This document shows positions 1-12,035 of a DNA stretch of 64,000 nucleotides, in pieces. The stretch is from NCBI RefSeq assembly GCF_024868665.1, contig NC_079910.1:10388976-10452975 (forward strand), given 5' to 3'. Position numbers and translations under genes: made by a program. Positions within the stretch are counted from its first letter, which is position 1, and every line of letters starts with the position of its first letter. Source of the stretch: Triplophysa rosa. Lineage: Eukaryota > Chordata > Actinopteri > Cypriniformes > Nemacheilidae. The notes below the pieces were generated by a model. The model made no database searches, was not told the DNA's origin, and worked only from the letters and a program-made list of their open reading frames with translations.

Positions 1-1050
1 CTTTCAGCCATAGAAATACATTGCTTTCAGCACACAGATGCTGGCAAAAGGAGCGGTGCTTATGTGAGTTAACCACTAGTTCACGGAAGTAACCACTTTG
101 GTAGCCACCAAATAAACGTACAGACAAACCCATAAAACAAATCTGACAAACCGTCTCACCTTATGTCTCAGGGGTCACACCATCAGAGAGCTGGCCGAGG
201 ACGGGGATCGTCCAGACATCGAAAGTGGAGGAAACTGTTTAATCAGAAACACAAACCACATGCCTTTAGTCAACAGTGTCCATATATGTGCTTGAACAAC
301 ACAAAAGACTGAGTCACAAAGGCCTGTGATCCCTCCATTGCTTCAGATCGATCTTCTCTATTTTTAAGGTCAGCAGTATTTGTTCACGAATGGAGGCCAG
401 AGCACCGAAGGTGATGAGTGCAGAGTCATTGAAGAATACATCGATAAAATATGTGCATAACCACCATAGGAGCTTACATTTAGATGCAGAACAGGCACAA
501 CTCTTTTTTAAGAAATGAATTTATGTCAAAGTTTGTTAAGACAGAGACACTAATGCAGATAATGACTTTAAGTGCAGTTCATAAATCAAAATAAATCTAT
601 CGTACTCCATTAACAGTGCAATTTAAAGTTTACTGTCATTGTGAAATACAATAAGACATAAAAGCACTTCTATTCTTACACCAGCTACACCTGGGGAGTG
701 ACACACTTACCTTTTCAATGTGTTTCAGTAATTGTCAGATATTCTCCAGCCGGTATCGTCAGTTCGGTACTGTCCTCTTTCACAGGTCAGACGGACGAGA
801 AAACACGCACAGCTGATGCTGACCACAAGCCCCGACTTCCTACTGACAAGCCAGTACAAGTCAAGGCATGTTCTTGCTCTGCACAGCGCCCTCTGGTCTG
901 CTTCAGCACTGAGAATTTTAAAGAGGAGGAGCATAAAGAACAGAAGAGAAAAAAGCTTGAGAGGACACATTACATCTCACCTTCTCCTGACTGTTCTGAG
1001 CATGTTTAGACAGTCACTTGTCCAATAGAAAACTACAGTGACAGACGCGT
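1..1050. other. Unique-looking intergenic sequence
   Basis: No recognisable gene, repeat or RNA was seen apart from the possible small exon at 160-240. Open frames of up to about 100 codons at 698-1028 overlap one another on both strands and show no family resemblance, so they are taken as chance frames. Confidence 0.5.
160..240. other. Possible small exon, strand uncertain
   Basis: A short GC-rich block in AT-rich surroundings. On the + strand an acceptor-like CAG at 169-171 leads into a frame reading GHTIRELAEDGDRPDI from 173, with coding-like third positions, but there is no good donor and the frame stops near 300. On the - strand a pyrimidine-rich acceptor (CAG at 237-235) opens a frame reading DVWTIPVLGQLSDGV that reaches TAA at 163-161, immediately before a good donor (AAG|gtgaga, exon end at 160). 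Both readings have splice-like edges. I recognise neither peptide. It could be a coding exon of a neighbouring gene or a conserved non-coding element. Confidence 0.25.
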
Positions 1051-1054
1051 GTGA

Positions 1055-1251
1055 AGTTACCCCCAAAATAAAAATTCTGTCATCATTTACTCATCCTCAG
1101 GTCAGTTTGACTTTCTTTCTTAGGTCGAACACAAAAGAAGATACTTTGAAGAATGTTGTTAACCGGCACCCATACACTTGCATTGGTTTTGTGTCCATAC
1201 AATAGGTAAATGATGACAGAATTTTCCTTTTTGGATGAACTATCACTTTAA
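1055..1251. repeat. Angel-like TTAA MITE, left end degenerate
   Basis: The block holds the fish repeat core AAAATTCTGTCATCATTTAC, then ACACAAAAGAAGATA, and ends in ATGATGACAGAATTTTCC and a TTAA at 1248-1251. The same modules recur at 5692, 36749, 50870, 56914 and 63920 in this window. The first bases and the left TTAA are worn away. The assignment to the Angel family (described from zebrafish) comes from recalled consensus; the repeat itself is certain from its copies here. Confidence 0.75.
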
Positions 1252-3085
1252 GTACAAACGTACAAAAATGCCAAAGTAGTATCATGGTATTATTCAAAGT
1301 GTTAAAACTATGATAATGTACAAATATTTGTCATGTATTTATGATTAATGTAAGATTCATTTATAATTGAGTTTCAGTTATTAATTATTACAAAATATAG
1401 GCCTACAACTCAATGACAGAATTTACATGTACATTCTTTTTTTTTATTGAGATCTTTAAAAATTAATTATAGATTTTTTAATTTAATTTCAATCTTCCAA
1501 AATGTCTATATTCAGTGTTTAATTTAAAATTTTAGATTTTTAATTTTTGGTTTAGCCGTAGTATTTTAAATGACCATAGTTTTGCTACAGTCTAGGCCGG
1601 GATTGCCAGCATAACATTTCTTTTGTATATGTATACTGTAAAACTGTGTAAGTGTCAAATAAAATCTTAAATGAATCTATATTATCTAAACTATCTATAT
1701 AAAAGATAATTCATGTAATTAATGTAAGGTCACAGCATAATTGTTCATAATTTTTAGTAAGCATCATCGGTGAGTATTTAAATTTTCCAACTAAAGATAC
1801 AAGTGAACAATGAGTATGTAAAGTTTTAAGTAAAGAAATACAGCAGTGCTACTTTAGTCAATGTCAAACTTCATCTCGACTGGAGGGAGTTCATTGCAGG
1901 ACCTTATACTGCTCCCCCTGGTGGAGAAGTTCTTACTGCACCAAAGTTTCACAATTCTGGCTAATGTTCCAAAATGACAATCTTTCTATTGCAAAAACAA
2001 GCCAACTCTGCAACGTTTGAGTTGATTTACATGAAATGATCTATAAAGCGTTGATTATCAAATAGTAATTGTACACTTACCTGAATCCTCAGTTGAATTT
2101 TAAACACACATTCACACTTTGATTTGTGCAGTAAAGCAACCCAATCCCTTAAATAACAATATAAAGCTCCATGAGCACAAGGATCCAGATAAAGTTCCTC
2201 AGCAGCCCGAGTTGCAGTGTATCATCACAGCTCAGCACTACAGTAAATGTAACACTGTGGCCCCTCTCTCTCTTTGTCTCTCTCTCTTTCTCTGCAGTCT
2301 GGACCACTGTATGTTACAATACTTGTACTGCACTTCACTGGATTGCAGCAGTCCAAGACTGATGACCTTACCAAAAAAAAGAGCAGAGTCACAAACGCCA
2401 GCGTTTCCATTTCCATCAGCACGCTGTGTCCTGTGACTCACCTTCATTCTTTCATTGAGAGCTCTCACTTTTCCCTCCTCTGATTCATTTACCCCACGCT
2501 GCGATGTCTGTTCTAACCCATTTCATTAGTATTTTTGAATGATTGACTATAGAGTGCCAGAGCATGTGAAGAGGGTGATGGCCGAGTGATGGCTTTTTGG
2601 AGACAAATGCTGCAGTGGCTGTTAAGAGGACACCAAACATCTAGCTCAGGGCTTTCACTGGCCTACTCTCTGCTGCATTGGTGTCTTGTTTTAATCGTGT
2701 CATCATAAAACCATTTACAACTATTCTATGTCGTTTCTTTGGTTGGTGAACCAAAAACATGACAAAAAATATTTGCAAGTGCAATTACTTTGTATGCAAT
2801 GCTCACATAGTATAAGAGGTTAAAAGTCAATGGAGGACAAGCGTGCAATTCTTACTCCAGCAAGATCAAAGCTTGCTGCATTGATTACATCATCGGAACT
2901 AGAGCACTAGTACGGGACAATGCACCATTGGGCTGGGGGGAGGGATGGGGGATAGCAGTCTAATATATCTCTTCTCCTATTTTCTCTCTCCCTTTCTCTC
3001 AAGAGTTGTGTGGACAGAGGACACATCCACACTTTGCTCTGCCAAACTCAGTTACACGGCCAGTCGAGGGTAACAGACTCTCATA
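1252..3085. other. Intergenic sequence, nothing recognised
   Basis: AT-rich DNA with poly-T runs and short CT-rich tracts (about 2262-2299). No domain, RNA fold or mobile element end was recognised. Confidence 0.45.
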
Positions 3086-3118
3086 ATGTTCACTCTCTCT
3101 CTTTCTCTCTCTCTCTCA
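3086..3118. repeat. CT microsatellite
   Basis: Imperfect CT dinucleotide run with TTTC interruptions. Frames through it that read SLSLSLS are artefacts. Confidence 0.8.
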
Positions 3119-4798
3119 CGTGACTCTCGCACTGCCTGCGTTTCTTGCGGCTGCAGCTGCTGCCATGTTTCAGCAGTACTGCAGGAACTCTGCTGCAGGA
3201 CACTGCAGGGGACCGTTTCTGCCCCTCTGTCGTTTTCCCTCACTAACTACTCGCGATGGCAAAAAAGTGCTGCATGTGTAGCTTTTTCGTTGTTTTGGAA
3301 GACGTTCACATTGCAGCTGATCTCTTGAGAGAACGATGCAAAGAAATGAGGAGTGGGGGAGGTGGGAGAGCAGGAGGAAAAGGGAGAAGATATGGGAGGA
3401 TGGGTGTTAAGAACATCAGGTGAGTGCGGCAATATGCTTTTTGGCTGAGCAGCAGAGACCCCCCCTCCTCCCCCCGGCTTCGGTGAGAGCGGAGAGAAAC
3501 TGCAGTTTCTGCTAATGATGTCAGGCAGTGGATCTGACAGTGATATATATCGCTGCTCATGTTCCTGCTGTATACAGATCTAATCCTGCTCTATACGCAA
3601 CCGACGCCATTCCTCATCGCTCACCTGGGGTGTCCGGGATGAGTCGTGCGTGTTGCCTGAGTTGAACTCATCATTACCGGGTTCACGGTGCCGGTAATGA
3701 CGACTGTAGCGTGTGGAGTAGTGGCATGTGCCAAACGGTTGTTGGGATGACGTCCAACTACAACCTTTCCTACTGAGAGGAAACCCCCTTTCTGTTAAAA
3801 AGTGCTACACAAAAGATCATGGCGTATTTCTTTAAAAAGCTAAAGCCCAGAGTTGAATAGAGAGAGAGCGAGCTGAAGCAGAGAAAGACCTGCAGTGAAA
3901 GAGTTATGAGTCTATGGATTACCCTCGCTGCTTTATTTTAGTCTCTCTCTACCGCACTCTCTCTCTTTCCTGTATGGGACAGTTAGCAAAAGTGTTGCAA
4001 CGTCCCACAGAGAGTGTGAAACAATCTCTGCACTGACTTCCTTAATCACTGTAGAGTGAAAATTGTAGCACCTCACACAAGCAAACACACCAGCGTACTT
4101 TCACTACCACACGGGTTCTTGAGACCCTCATGCACCTGTCTGTCAAACTTCCTGTCAAAATCGTCTGTCCGAGAGTGGCGGTGACAGTCTTAGCTGACGC
4201 ACTCACGCAGCGCCCGGTCCTCCCCGGGCCATCCTAAAATGTGACTTCCACTTTCCCATCTGCTGCAAGAGCTTTAACTCTTTCTCATCCGTGCATGCGG
4301 GACTGCAGCCCTGACACTTTTGAGGCACAGACAACACAACGCATGAAAGCGCAGCAAAGTAGTCTGTGAGTGACACCTGCCGAATCCGTCTGGCCTACAT
4401 CTTTTATTTATGCCTGTATAGGCGTCTGTACTTGGAGAGCTACTAATTCGGGCTCGTGCGTCTTTTGCTTCCTCTGCTAAGTGCTCTCGCTGGATGGAAT
4501 CCCACATGCATCTGCTGTGCAGAAACCCTGCGTGTTACAGTACTAAGTTACACACGGGAGGACCAGCCGGCATCGGCCCCCTGCAGAAGACTACAGAAGA
4601 ACATGCATCGTGTAGGTCAAGGAAGCCAAGCTCCTTTAAGACTAAACCCTGTGTTGATAGCAGGTGAGCAAACAATTCTTCCACCCACATATAAAACAAC
4701 ACAAACACCCCGACGGTCTAAACCCCCGCACGAATGGGCGAAAAGTTCCACATCCATGCTCTAGCCCTGTAGAGAAAGACAAACTTCCACATACTCAC

Positions 4799-5040
4799 TC
4801 AGCTTCCTCTTCTCGGGATGCACAACCCGCTGTGTCTTCTCCTCCCGTGGCGTAAAGTTGACTGCAGCATTGCTGCCGAATGGAATGACATTGTTCGCTC
4901 TCTCACCGCGTCTCATTCTACTGCTCGCTCGCCCTCTCTCTCTCTCTCTCTCTCCCCCTCCTCCTCTCTGCGCGCTCACTGGCAGCACAAACTGCACCGC
5001 TCAGCAGTGTTCTCCACTGCCGCAGCAGCTCCTGCATGAG
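4799..5040 (-). other. Candidate non-coding first exon, - strand
   Basis: Read on the - strand, a GC-rich segment with a GA repeat (typical of many 5' UTRs) ends at a consensus-like donor gtgagt at 4798-4793. A frame of 78 codons runs through (4997-4761) but its GERERERGR part is translated microsatellite and the rest is unrecognised. The 5' limit is arbitrary. Transcript evidence is needed to call this an exon. Confidence 0.2.
4936..4963. repeat. CT microsatellite
   Basis: Almost pure CT dinucleotide run inside the GC-rich block. Confidence 0.8.
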
Positions 5041-5240
5041 CCCTGCGTATCCGAGTGTGCCGTGACTTTTAAAGGGGAACGCAACCTCCAGGGTCAGTGT
5101 ACACCTCGTCGCCACCCCCACTGCCACGGTGACGACCCCCCCATCCTCCCCCGCAGCAGCTGGCCAAGACATTCCTCTAAGAAGGGGGGGTTCAAATCTA
5201 TCTACCTCAATTCGGATTAAAGGGGTGACCCTTTTTGAAA

Positions 5241-5691
5241 CTAAAGTGTGCTACTCGTTGTGCGGAGACCATCCATCTTCCCGGGTGACACTGGCTTATA
5301 CCTAATGAGGCTACGTGTGTGTGAGCGTGGGTGATTTTGTGAGGTAGATATTAAAATGATCACAGCTGAATGAAGGGATGTTTTTTTATTGTTTAGAGGT
5401 TGTGCTTTATGTTGATAGTTATTTGAACTTTACTTTAGTGTTGAAGTATCAATATTAAGCTTCTAATGTTTTCTTGAGATTCCTAAAAAATGATAAAAAT
5501 TGACATGAATTAGATTAGACAATTATTGAAATGAGATATGAAATAAATTTATAGATTATATGACAGCATAGCTCACATCAATTTCAATTTGGTGTAGAAG
5601 ACTGGTGTTTGATCAAATTTGACTACAGTTTGAGCTCTTGAAACTGTATTACACATTTTTTTTGAAAAATTATGAGAATTTAGAATTTTGG
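5241..5691. other. Intergenic sequence, nothing recognised
   Basis: AT-rich DNA between the GC-rich block and the first clear MITE; no gene or repeat recognised. Confidence 0.45.
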
Positions 5692-5978
5692 TTAAAGTGA
5701 TAGTTCACCCAAAAATGAAAATTCTGTCATGATTTACTCACCTTCTTGTCCTTTCAAACCTGTATGACTTTCTTTCCTCTGCAGACTACAAAAGAAGATA
5801 TTTTGAAGAATGTTGGTAACCGAACGGCGAAACTCATTCACTTCTATTGTATGGAGAGAAAACCAATGTAAGTCAGAGTACCGCCGTAGTTTGGTTACCA
5901 ACATCCTTCAAAATATCTTCTTTTGTGTTCTGCAGAAGTCAGACAGAATAAAAATTTTTGGGTGAACTATCCCTTTAA
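5692..5978. mobile_element. Angel-like MITE with TTAA flanks, complete
   Basis: Both ends carry TTAA (5692-5695 and 5975-5978). The ends are inverted copies: AGTGATAGTTCACCCAAAAA on the left against TTTTTGGGTGAACTATCCCT on the right. Internal modules are also inverted around the centre, for example ACAAAAGAAGATATTTTGAA against TTCAAAATATCTTCTTTTGT. At 287 bp it has no coding capacity. It is the best preserved copy in this window. Confidence 0.85.
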
Positions 5979-7600
5979 GCAAAAGTCAACTTTGCATCTT
6001 GGATGCTGTCTATGAGAAACAACTGAGATATCGAGGGATCTCTTTTGTAAATTTTCTCTGTAAATATTTCTAAGTGTAACATGAAACCCATAAGGCAGCT
6101 CCAGACAGCGAAGTAAGAAAATGTTCATTCCAACGGCCAGGGGAAAAAAGAAATAAAGAAATACAGACATCTGAAACCCTTGTTAACCAGGATCTTAAGA
6201 AACGAGATCTGGCGCTGTTTAAGGTGTATCATTGCTTCCATTGCAATCAGCAGGTCAACTGTCTGGGAGTGAGAGAGATACATTACCAGCGGTGTGCAAC
6301 ATTATATTGGACGGAGGAAGACCACAAAGCATTTTGACAATCAAGATGATTGAAACTTGCATCATGTTCCGTTCAGAAGGGTTCTCCACAGTGCGTTCTA
6401 AATCCTTACACATCACAAGATCCGACATTACCATAACTTGTAAGAGAGGTTGTATTGAGAGGTCCGGCCCTCTCCGTGCGTGTCCAATAAATCAATCTCA
6501 ACTCTTTGCATCAGCAAAGCTGGACCTGCAACCCAGCCATGGATTTTTTTCTATGTGCTCCCTCTTCTTGTATAAAGCACAACGATATGAGCCCACAACC
6601 TTTTACTATGGTTATGACTAGCGCCTCCCATGCTGTAACAAAAGCCCACCAGGTTACATGTTTTCTCATGAGATTATGTAACATTGGGAAATGCACGATT
6701 TCAGACTGTAGTGGTCAGGGCCATGACCTCTGCATCATATACAAATGTAGACCGCATGCAGTGAGGGGTCTTTGTAGAAATGGCAGATGTCATCATAACC
6801 ATATCGATTGGTGACCTGCGAGATAGCCCGGTGGAATAGAGAACGATCGTGCAAGAGCTCTGTGCTGATCTTGCACATCTGTGTGACTGCGAATGCACTT
6901 TTCATTCTGTTCTGCAAATCATCGAAGCCCTACAAACGCAACATCATACTAAGGGGAGTAGGGGATGGTATTAAAATGAAACATGTTTGATTATGGATGC
7001 TTTTTCGGCCTAAATTGTGTTTTTACATTCTTACAGCACCATTCAAATGATTTATGGTGTTTATTTTGTTCCAGCTCTTCAGTACAATAAAAAATAAAGA
7101 GGGGCATCATGGGCAAAAAGCTTGGATGATTACTCCTGGTGATGCCACAGTGGACAATATATTTTGAGATTATTGGCATAGGCTGACGATTGTGCATTAT
7201 TGGTCAGTTAGCAAATGTGGTAACTTTGTGTCAGTTCTTAAGCGGGCCACGTCTAGGGCAATAGCTTTCAGAGTTGTAAAGGAGGGCCGCCAGATGCCGA
7301 AACGTGTCATAGATATATGTACCCATACATGAAACAATGTGTTTGATATTTAAAAACGTGGTCACGTGATGTGCCATTGTGCTTCTTGTCTGGTGAGCTA
7401 CAGGCTTGTCAGTTGCAATTAAAAATATATAATTTATTGAATTTGAGGTAAATTAAATTAAAGACACCAAAATAAAAACATTTGGTAGTACACTAACAGA
7501 CTATAACTATAATATAAATACTCTAGCTAGCATATAACAATTGATCTAGTTACACTGTAATTTTTTTATTCTATTTTAAAAATGTTTAAGAAAAAATATA
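5979..7600. other. Intergenic sequence, no gene recognised
   Basis: Contains overlapping open frames on both strands at 6232-6990 (up to 129 codons) with no family resemblance and no splice context that I can defend. AT-rich after 7300. Confidence 0.4.
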
Positions 7601-7640
7601 TTTGTATATGTACAGTATATGTACGTGTTATATTATATTT

Positions 7641-7644
7641 ATAT

Positions 7645-7675
<31 letters not shown>

Positions 7676-7695
7676 NATATATATATATATATATG
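7641..7695. repeat. AT microsatellite with one undetermined base
   Basis: Run of AT dinucleotides broken by a single N at 7676. The N marks an unresolved base or a length the assembler could not settle, so the repeat length is unreliable. Confidence 0.9.
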
Positions 7696-7707
7696 TAGGC
7701 CTATGTA

Positions 7708-9744
7708 CAGGGTTCCCACACTTTCATCAACACCAAATTCAAGGACTTTCAATGACTTTTTCAAGCACATTTTGGTCAAATTTAAAACTGTGTTTTTGTG
7801 CCGTCGCCGGACCCTTTTGGGAAAAGGATACCATTTTTTATGATTTCTCTCTTCACAAAGGGCCATTTCAGAAGTCTGTTAGCAAAGGGTACATGCAGTC
7901 ACAGACATAAATAGACACCGCATTGAAGGCTTTGGCCTGTTGCTGTTATGGGTTCAACAATGCTGCCATATTGGAGAGGACAAGACATAAACAAAAGGGA
8001 GCTTCTTTGAATAAAAAGCACAATAACGTTTACATTTCACATTGTTTTTTTTAATGATTTACAGTCTACGTGGAGTATAAAAATGTCTTGTCTCGAGTTA
8101 CTTATAATATAGATAGTCAGACTTAGAAAATTGTTCATTGTTTTGAGGAATTTAGAAAATTCACACTAGTCAATTAGTGATTTGGCTTATTGTTCATAGT
8201 AACTGTGGAGACATTCCAATGTAAGTATGGGATACTGTACAGTACAGGTGCCCACTTATCATGATAGAATAAAGGACTGAAGCGGAGACAACCTAGTATC
8301 ACACAGAAGGGGTTTCTTTTGCGATGACAACCGACTGGCTGTACATTATCCTGATTTTAACATGGCTACTTGCCTCAAGATCAAATTATATCATGTATTA
8401 TGTATTGATTTTAAATATTTTATTAAACCATTTCCAGCAAATGCAAACCTACTGCAGGGAAAACATGTTTACTTTTGGGTTTTAGGCAAGAAAAAAGACA
8501 AACATTCAATTTGGTTTAATCATTTGTAAATACAATCTCATATATGTGATTATTATTGTACTTGTCAGAATGACAAGTACCTGGATGATTGTGCATTATT
8601 AGTTTTGATAATAAACAGATGAGAATGCCCTCAAGGAGCTTAATTCAAAGGGTTCTGCCCTTCAAAGGTAGTACAACATAGGTGAGTTCACTTCTGTTTG
8701 GAATTCGCTTCTCATTTGAATATTTTTATTTTCAATTTATTTATTTAGCATTCAATGTGACAAGTAATCAATGGTGACCTGAGGGCGCTATGTACGCTCA
8801 ATGTCATCTGTCAATCTGCATAAATAGTGCTCTGGAAAGTTTCAAGACATTATATAAAATAAATTGTAAATAAAAATATATGATATTACTGTATGATGAT
8901 TATTATTACTGTTATACTCAAAATTAGGTACAAAGCAGTTTCTAAAAGATACAGGTCTCTGACGCGTGCAGGAATACACCAGCATTCAAACATTTCGTTC
9001 CATCACTGCTGATATGGTGAACTTGATAAAAAATGACTGAGCGACTTCAGACACAGCAAGCTCAAATAGCCAAACCTCCGCCCAAACACACAGCAAAAGT
9101 TCATTACTGCAACAGATAACACTGCTGGGAGCATGTTTTTGTTTTCGCTAAACCAATGCTATCTAGCTAGCATTTCAGTGTTTCTTAACATCCTAAAAAC
9201 GATTCAAACTCTTAAGGCACATTTACTGACAAGAATAATGATAACTAATGAAATTATTATTGAAATGAACGCAGTTGTAAAGAAACTTATTTAGCAGTGG
9301 TTTAATACAACATATGTTTGACTGTATACGATGATCTTAACCGTTTTGCTTGATGCATAACCTGCTGGTGTACTCCACATCTTAACTTTGATAAACCATA
9401 TTTTTATTATAGCTTGAATTTGCACTTCTCTGGCATTGAGCGAGTTAAATAACTCCACGCCTCTGACTGTTTTATGCAGGACTGCACATGATCACGATCC
9501 ATCCGCTCAAAGCCTCTTTTTTAAGTTCTTCCCGCTTTCCCCCAGATCAGCAGCATTGTTTTGTTCTGGCTTCGGCAACACTAACCAATATTTTTAACAG
9601 CGCGATGCAACTAACAAAATCTAGTTTGTTTAATTTAAGCACTTTCAAGTACCTGTGTCTGTTTTCAAATACTTTCCAGTCCTTGAATTCACATGTCAGA
9701 AATTCAAATACTTTCAAGCACTTTCAAGAAGAGTGGGAACCCTG
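7708..9744. mobile_element. hAT-like non-autonomous element, about 2 kb
   Basis: The left end starts CAGGGTTCCCACACTTTCAT and the right end finishes AAGAGTGGGAACCCTG. Subterminal repeats of the type ACTTTCAA and TTTCAAGCAC occur inside both ends, a layout common in hAT elements. No clean 8-bp target duplication remains (CCTATGTA left, TTTGTATA right), so it is old or one edge is altered. No transposase was recognised inside. Confidence 0.7.
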
Positions 9745-9887
9745 TTTGTATATACGAATGTATATGTGTGTGTATATATATACTGTAAAATTGAAAAAGT
9801 TAATACATTGAAACAATTAATTTAAATTTAAATATAATTTTAAATCAAATTGTTCATACATCTACATTATATTGGCCACTCGGCTCT

Positions 9888-10139
9888 TTAGAAATTGGTA
9901 TCAGCATCAACCACTACAAACTCACATTGGTTGACCACTACATAGAAACATCTCAGCATTTTGTTCACTACTGGTTCCCTGTATCTATCCATTGAGAATT
10001 CTGTGCTGACTTTGACACAGATAAAAATTCCTTCACCAGCATCTCCTTCATGAGCAGTACATTTGGGTAATGGCATCCCATTGATAAAAAAAACATGAGT
10101 GAAGGGCCCTTTTACATGGCTGATCACATTACCCCACAC
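9888..10139 (-). other. Unrecognised open frame of 83 codons
   Basis: Read leftward, the frame contains GPFTHVFFINGMPLP, then KCTAHEGDAGEGIF and ends VVVDADTNF. Its composition is more protein-like than most frames here, but I cannot place it in a family and it lacks splice or promoter context. A remnant of a retroelement or processed copy is possible. Confidence 0.2.
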
Positions 10140-11384
10140 CTCACCTGACGCTCTGAGTCAGCTGTCAGAGTGTCCCCTTCCGCCCCTGCACGTCTCAGGG
10201 ATGATACCCACGAGAGCATCTCATCACCACGGTTTCAGTCAGGTATGCACTGACCGCAGTAAAACCATGGGATTGGAATGAGTTTACAATATGTAAAGCT
10301 GGTACAGCATGATGCTAGCAACGCCAGGGTCAAGAGTTTCGATTTCCAAGGAAAATGTGGATTATGATGATTACATTCCAAATGCACTGTATTACTTCCA
10401 TTCTATACGTCCTTAGTACTATTTTCATTTCTATATTTCGCTGCAGCATGACATCATATCCTGTTTCCAATATTCATTGCAGAGTGTTTTTACATGTTCA
10501 AAGAGTAGCGTGAGCCCGCATTCAGGCTCCTCTGTGTTTCACAAAATTGGTGTAATTAGTTTTATATTAAACCCATTCTTGGCAGTACATTGCTTCTGTG
10601 TGGTCAGGGGGTCTGTATTACTCCAACAAATGCACATTTGGTTCGGATTACTTTACTATTAGATCACAGAGGTTAATATTCATCTCCCACAAACTCTCAG
10701 GTGTTCTTCAGCCAGATTGAAAGTTAAACCGAAAACCCCATCTGTTTACTACAGTGGCTCCACTTTACTGTGACAGAACCAGCTGTCCTCCAGCAGAGCT
10801 TCAAGCAAAATCTTCCCTCCACCTCTCCCTATCTTATTCAACCTATATATTTACCTCTCACAACCAGCTGAATGGATTAACTAATCGTCATGGTTAGTAA
10901 ATGCACCTCGTCCATGAATTTATTAAGCCTGTGCCTCTCCACCGACCTCGTTTTTAAAACAGGGCAGATATCTCCATAGGCTTCAAACTGCAGCAGATCT
11001 TACATAGGCTATAACTGCTAAGCACCTTGACACATTGACTGAGGAAACAGCTTAGAAAAGCATGTATGGGAAATAGGTTATTTTATTTCAAATCTTTGTT
11101 AAAGAAAAAGGATGACTGCAACAATCTACTAAAAACAAAACAGGTTTATTATGTACTCCTGCAAACAAGCCCACACTGTAAAATATATTATTTTACAGTA
11201 TATTTGTTTTCCAATGAAAACCGCATGAAATATTTAGACTCGTTTACAGATAATGTATCATCCATGCAAGACATTTTCACTTGTTTTTTAATGCTTAAAA
11301 ACGCTAAATCAATCTGTCAGTACAGACAAAAAATATACTTAAATTCCAGAGACTCTTTCTAAAAACAAAGCTTGAAGGAATATC
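10140..11384. other. Intergenic sequence, nothing recognised
   Basis: No gene, RNA or mobile element ends recognised; open frames are short and overlapping. Confidence 0.4.
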
Positions 11385-11530
11385 TTAATTAAAAAACAAA
11401 AAATTCTGGCATCATACCCGGCCTCAAGTTGTTCCAAACCTGTATGACTTTCTGTACAAAATGATTTTGCTGCTTACTTTTCATACAATAAAAGTCATAT
11501 GGATTTGAAACGATATGAGGGTGAGTAAAC
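11385..11530. repeat. Degenerate Angel-like MITE
   Basis: Carries the module GTTCCAAACCTGTATGACTT and, in inverse orientation, AAAGTCATATGGATTTGAAA followed by ATGAGGGTGAGTAAA. These match the internal modules of the better copies, but both TTAA ends are gone. Confidence 0.65.
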
Positions 11531-11751
11531 ACCAACCATTGTTGTTTTTTTCAATTCAATTCAATTTTTATATATATATACTGTAATTATTAAGTTATAT
11601 CAATTTTCGTTGTCAAAATAGACAATATATGCTATTAAAACACATGGTATTATTGTAAGTTTTTCTCGATGCAATGTTGTGCAATGCAATGATGAAATTT
11701 AACTGAAATAAATACTGTGTGGGATTGTCAGAAACTGTCAATTGTTTAATT

Positions 11752-12035
11752 CAGTGGTACTCAAACTGGGGGCTGTGGCCACCTGGGGGGCCCCAAGATG
11801 GATCGAGGGGGCCACAGATTTTGTGGCATTACATTATATGAAATATATACATTTATCAAACATTCTATGGAATCAAACATCTGAAAAATCAACCACCAAC
11901 CAAATGTTCCAACATTGTAGAACAGAATTTGTTTTTGGTTTAATTAAAATTCTAAGTTTAAGATTACAAGTTTTTATATAGAGTGCCGCAAAGCAAGGCA
12001 TGCTCTACACAAAAGAAAAAGTTTAAGAACCACCG
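11752..12035. mobile_element. hAT-like MITE (284 bp)
   Basis: Left end CAGTGGTACTCAAACTGGGG pairs with right end AAAGTTTAAGAACCACCG as diverged inverted repeats of the widespread fish CAGTGGTTCTCAAA type. Flanks GTTTAATT and ATTGAATT agree at 6 of 8 positions, consistent with a worn 8-bp target duplication. No coding capacity. Confidence 0.75.

Larger units (their letters stand above)
3600..5240. promoter_or_regulatory. GC-rich, CpG-containing block; possible promoter region
   Basis: This stretch is richer in GC and CpG than its surroundings (for example around 4195-4225, 4960-5010 and 5100-5160), lacks mobile element ends, and contains a CT run at about 4936-4963. Two good donor-like sites lie inside it: CAG|gtgagc on the + strand after 4663, and CTGA|gtgagt on the - strand at 4799. 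This resembles a vertebrate promoter with non-coding first exons. No encoded protein was recognised, so the gene it would serve is unknown. A distal spsb1 promoter (+) or a neighbour read leftward (-) are both possible. Confidence 0.35.

Noticed and set aside
4182..4202. Sequence resembling miR-34a (ACAGTCTTAGCTG)
   Set aside because: The human 1p36 region carries mir-34a near SPSB1, but here the seed is different and no matching hairpin arm is seen nearby.
4858..5220. 120-codon + strand frame in the GC-rich block
   Set aside because: Includes translated CT repeat, has no recognisable domain and competes with equally long frames on the other strand, as expected of GC-rich DNA.
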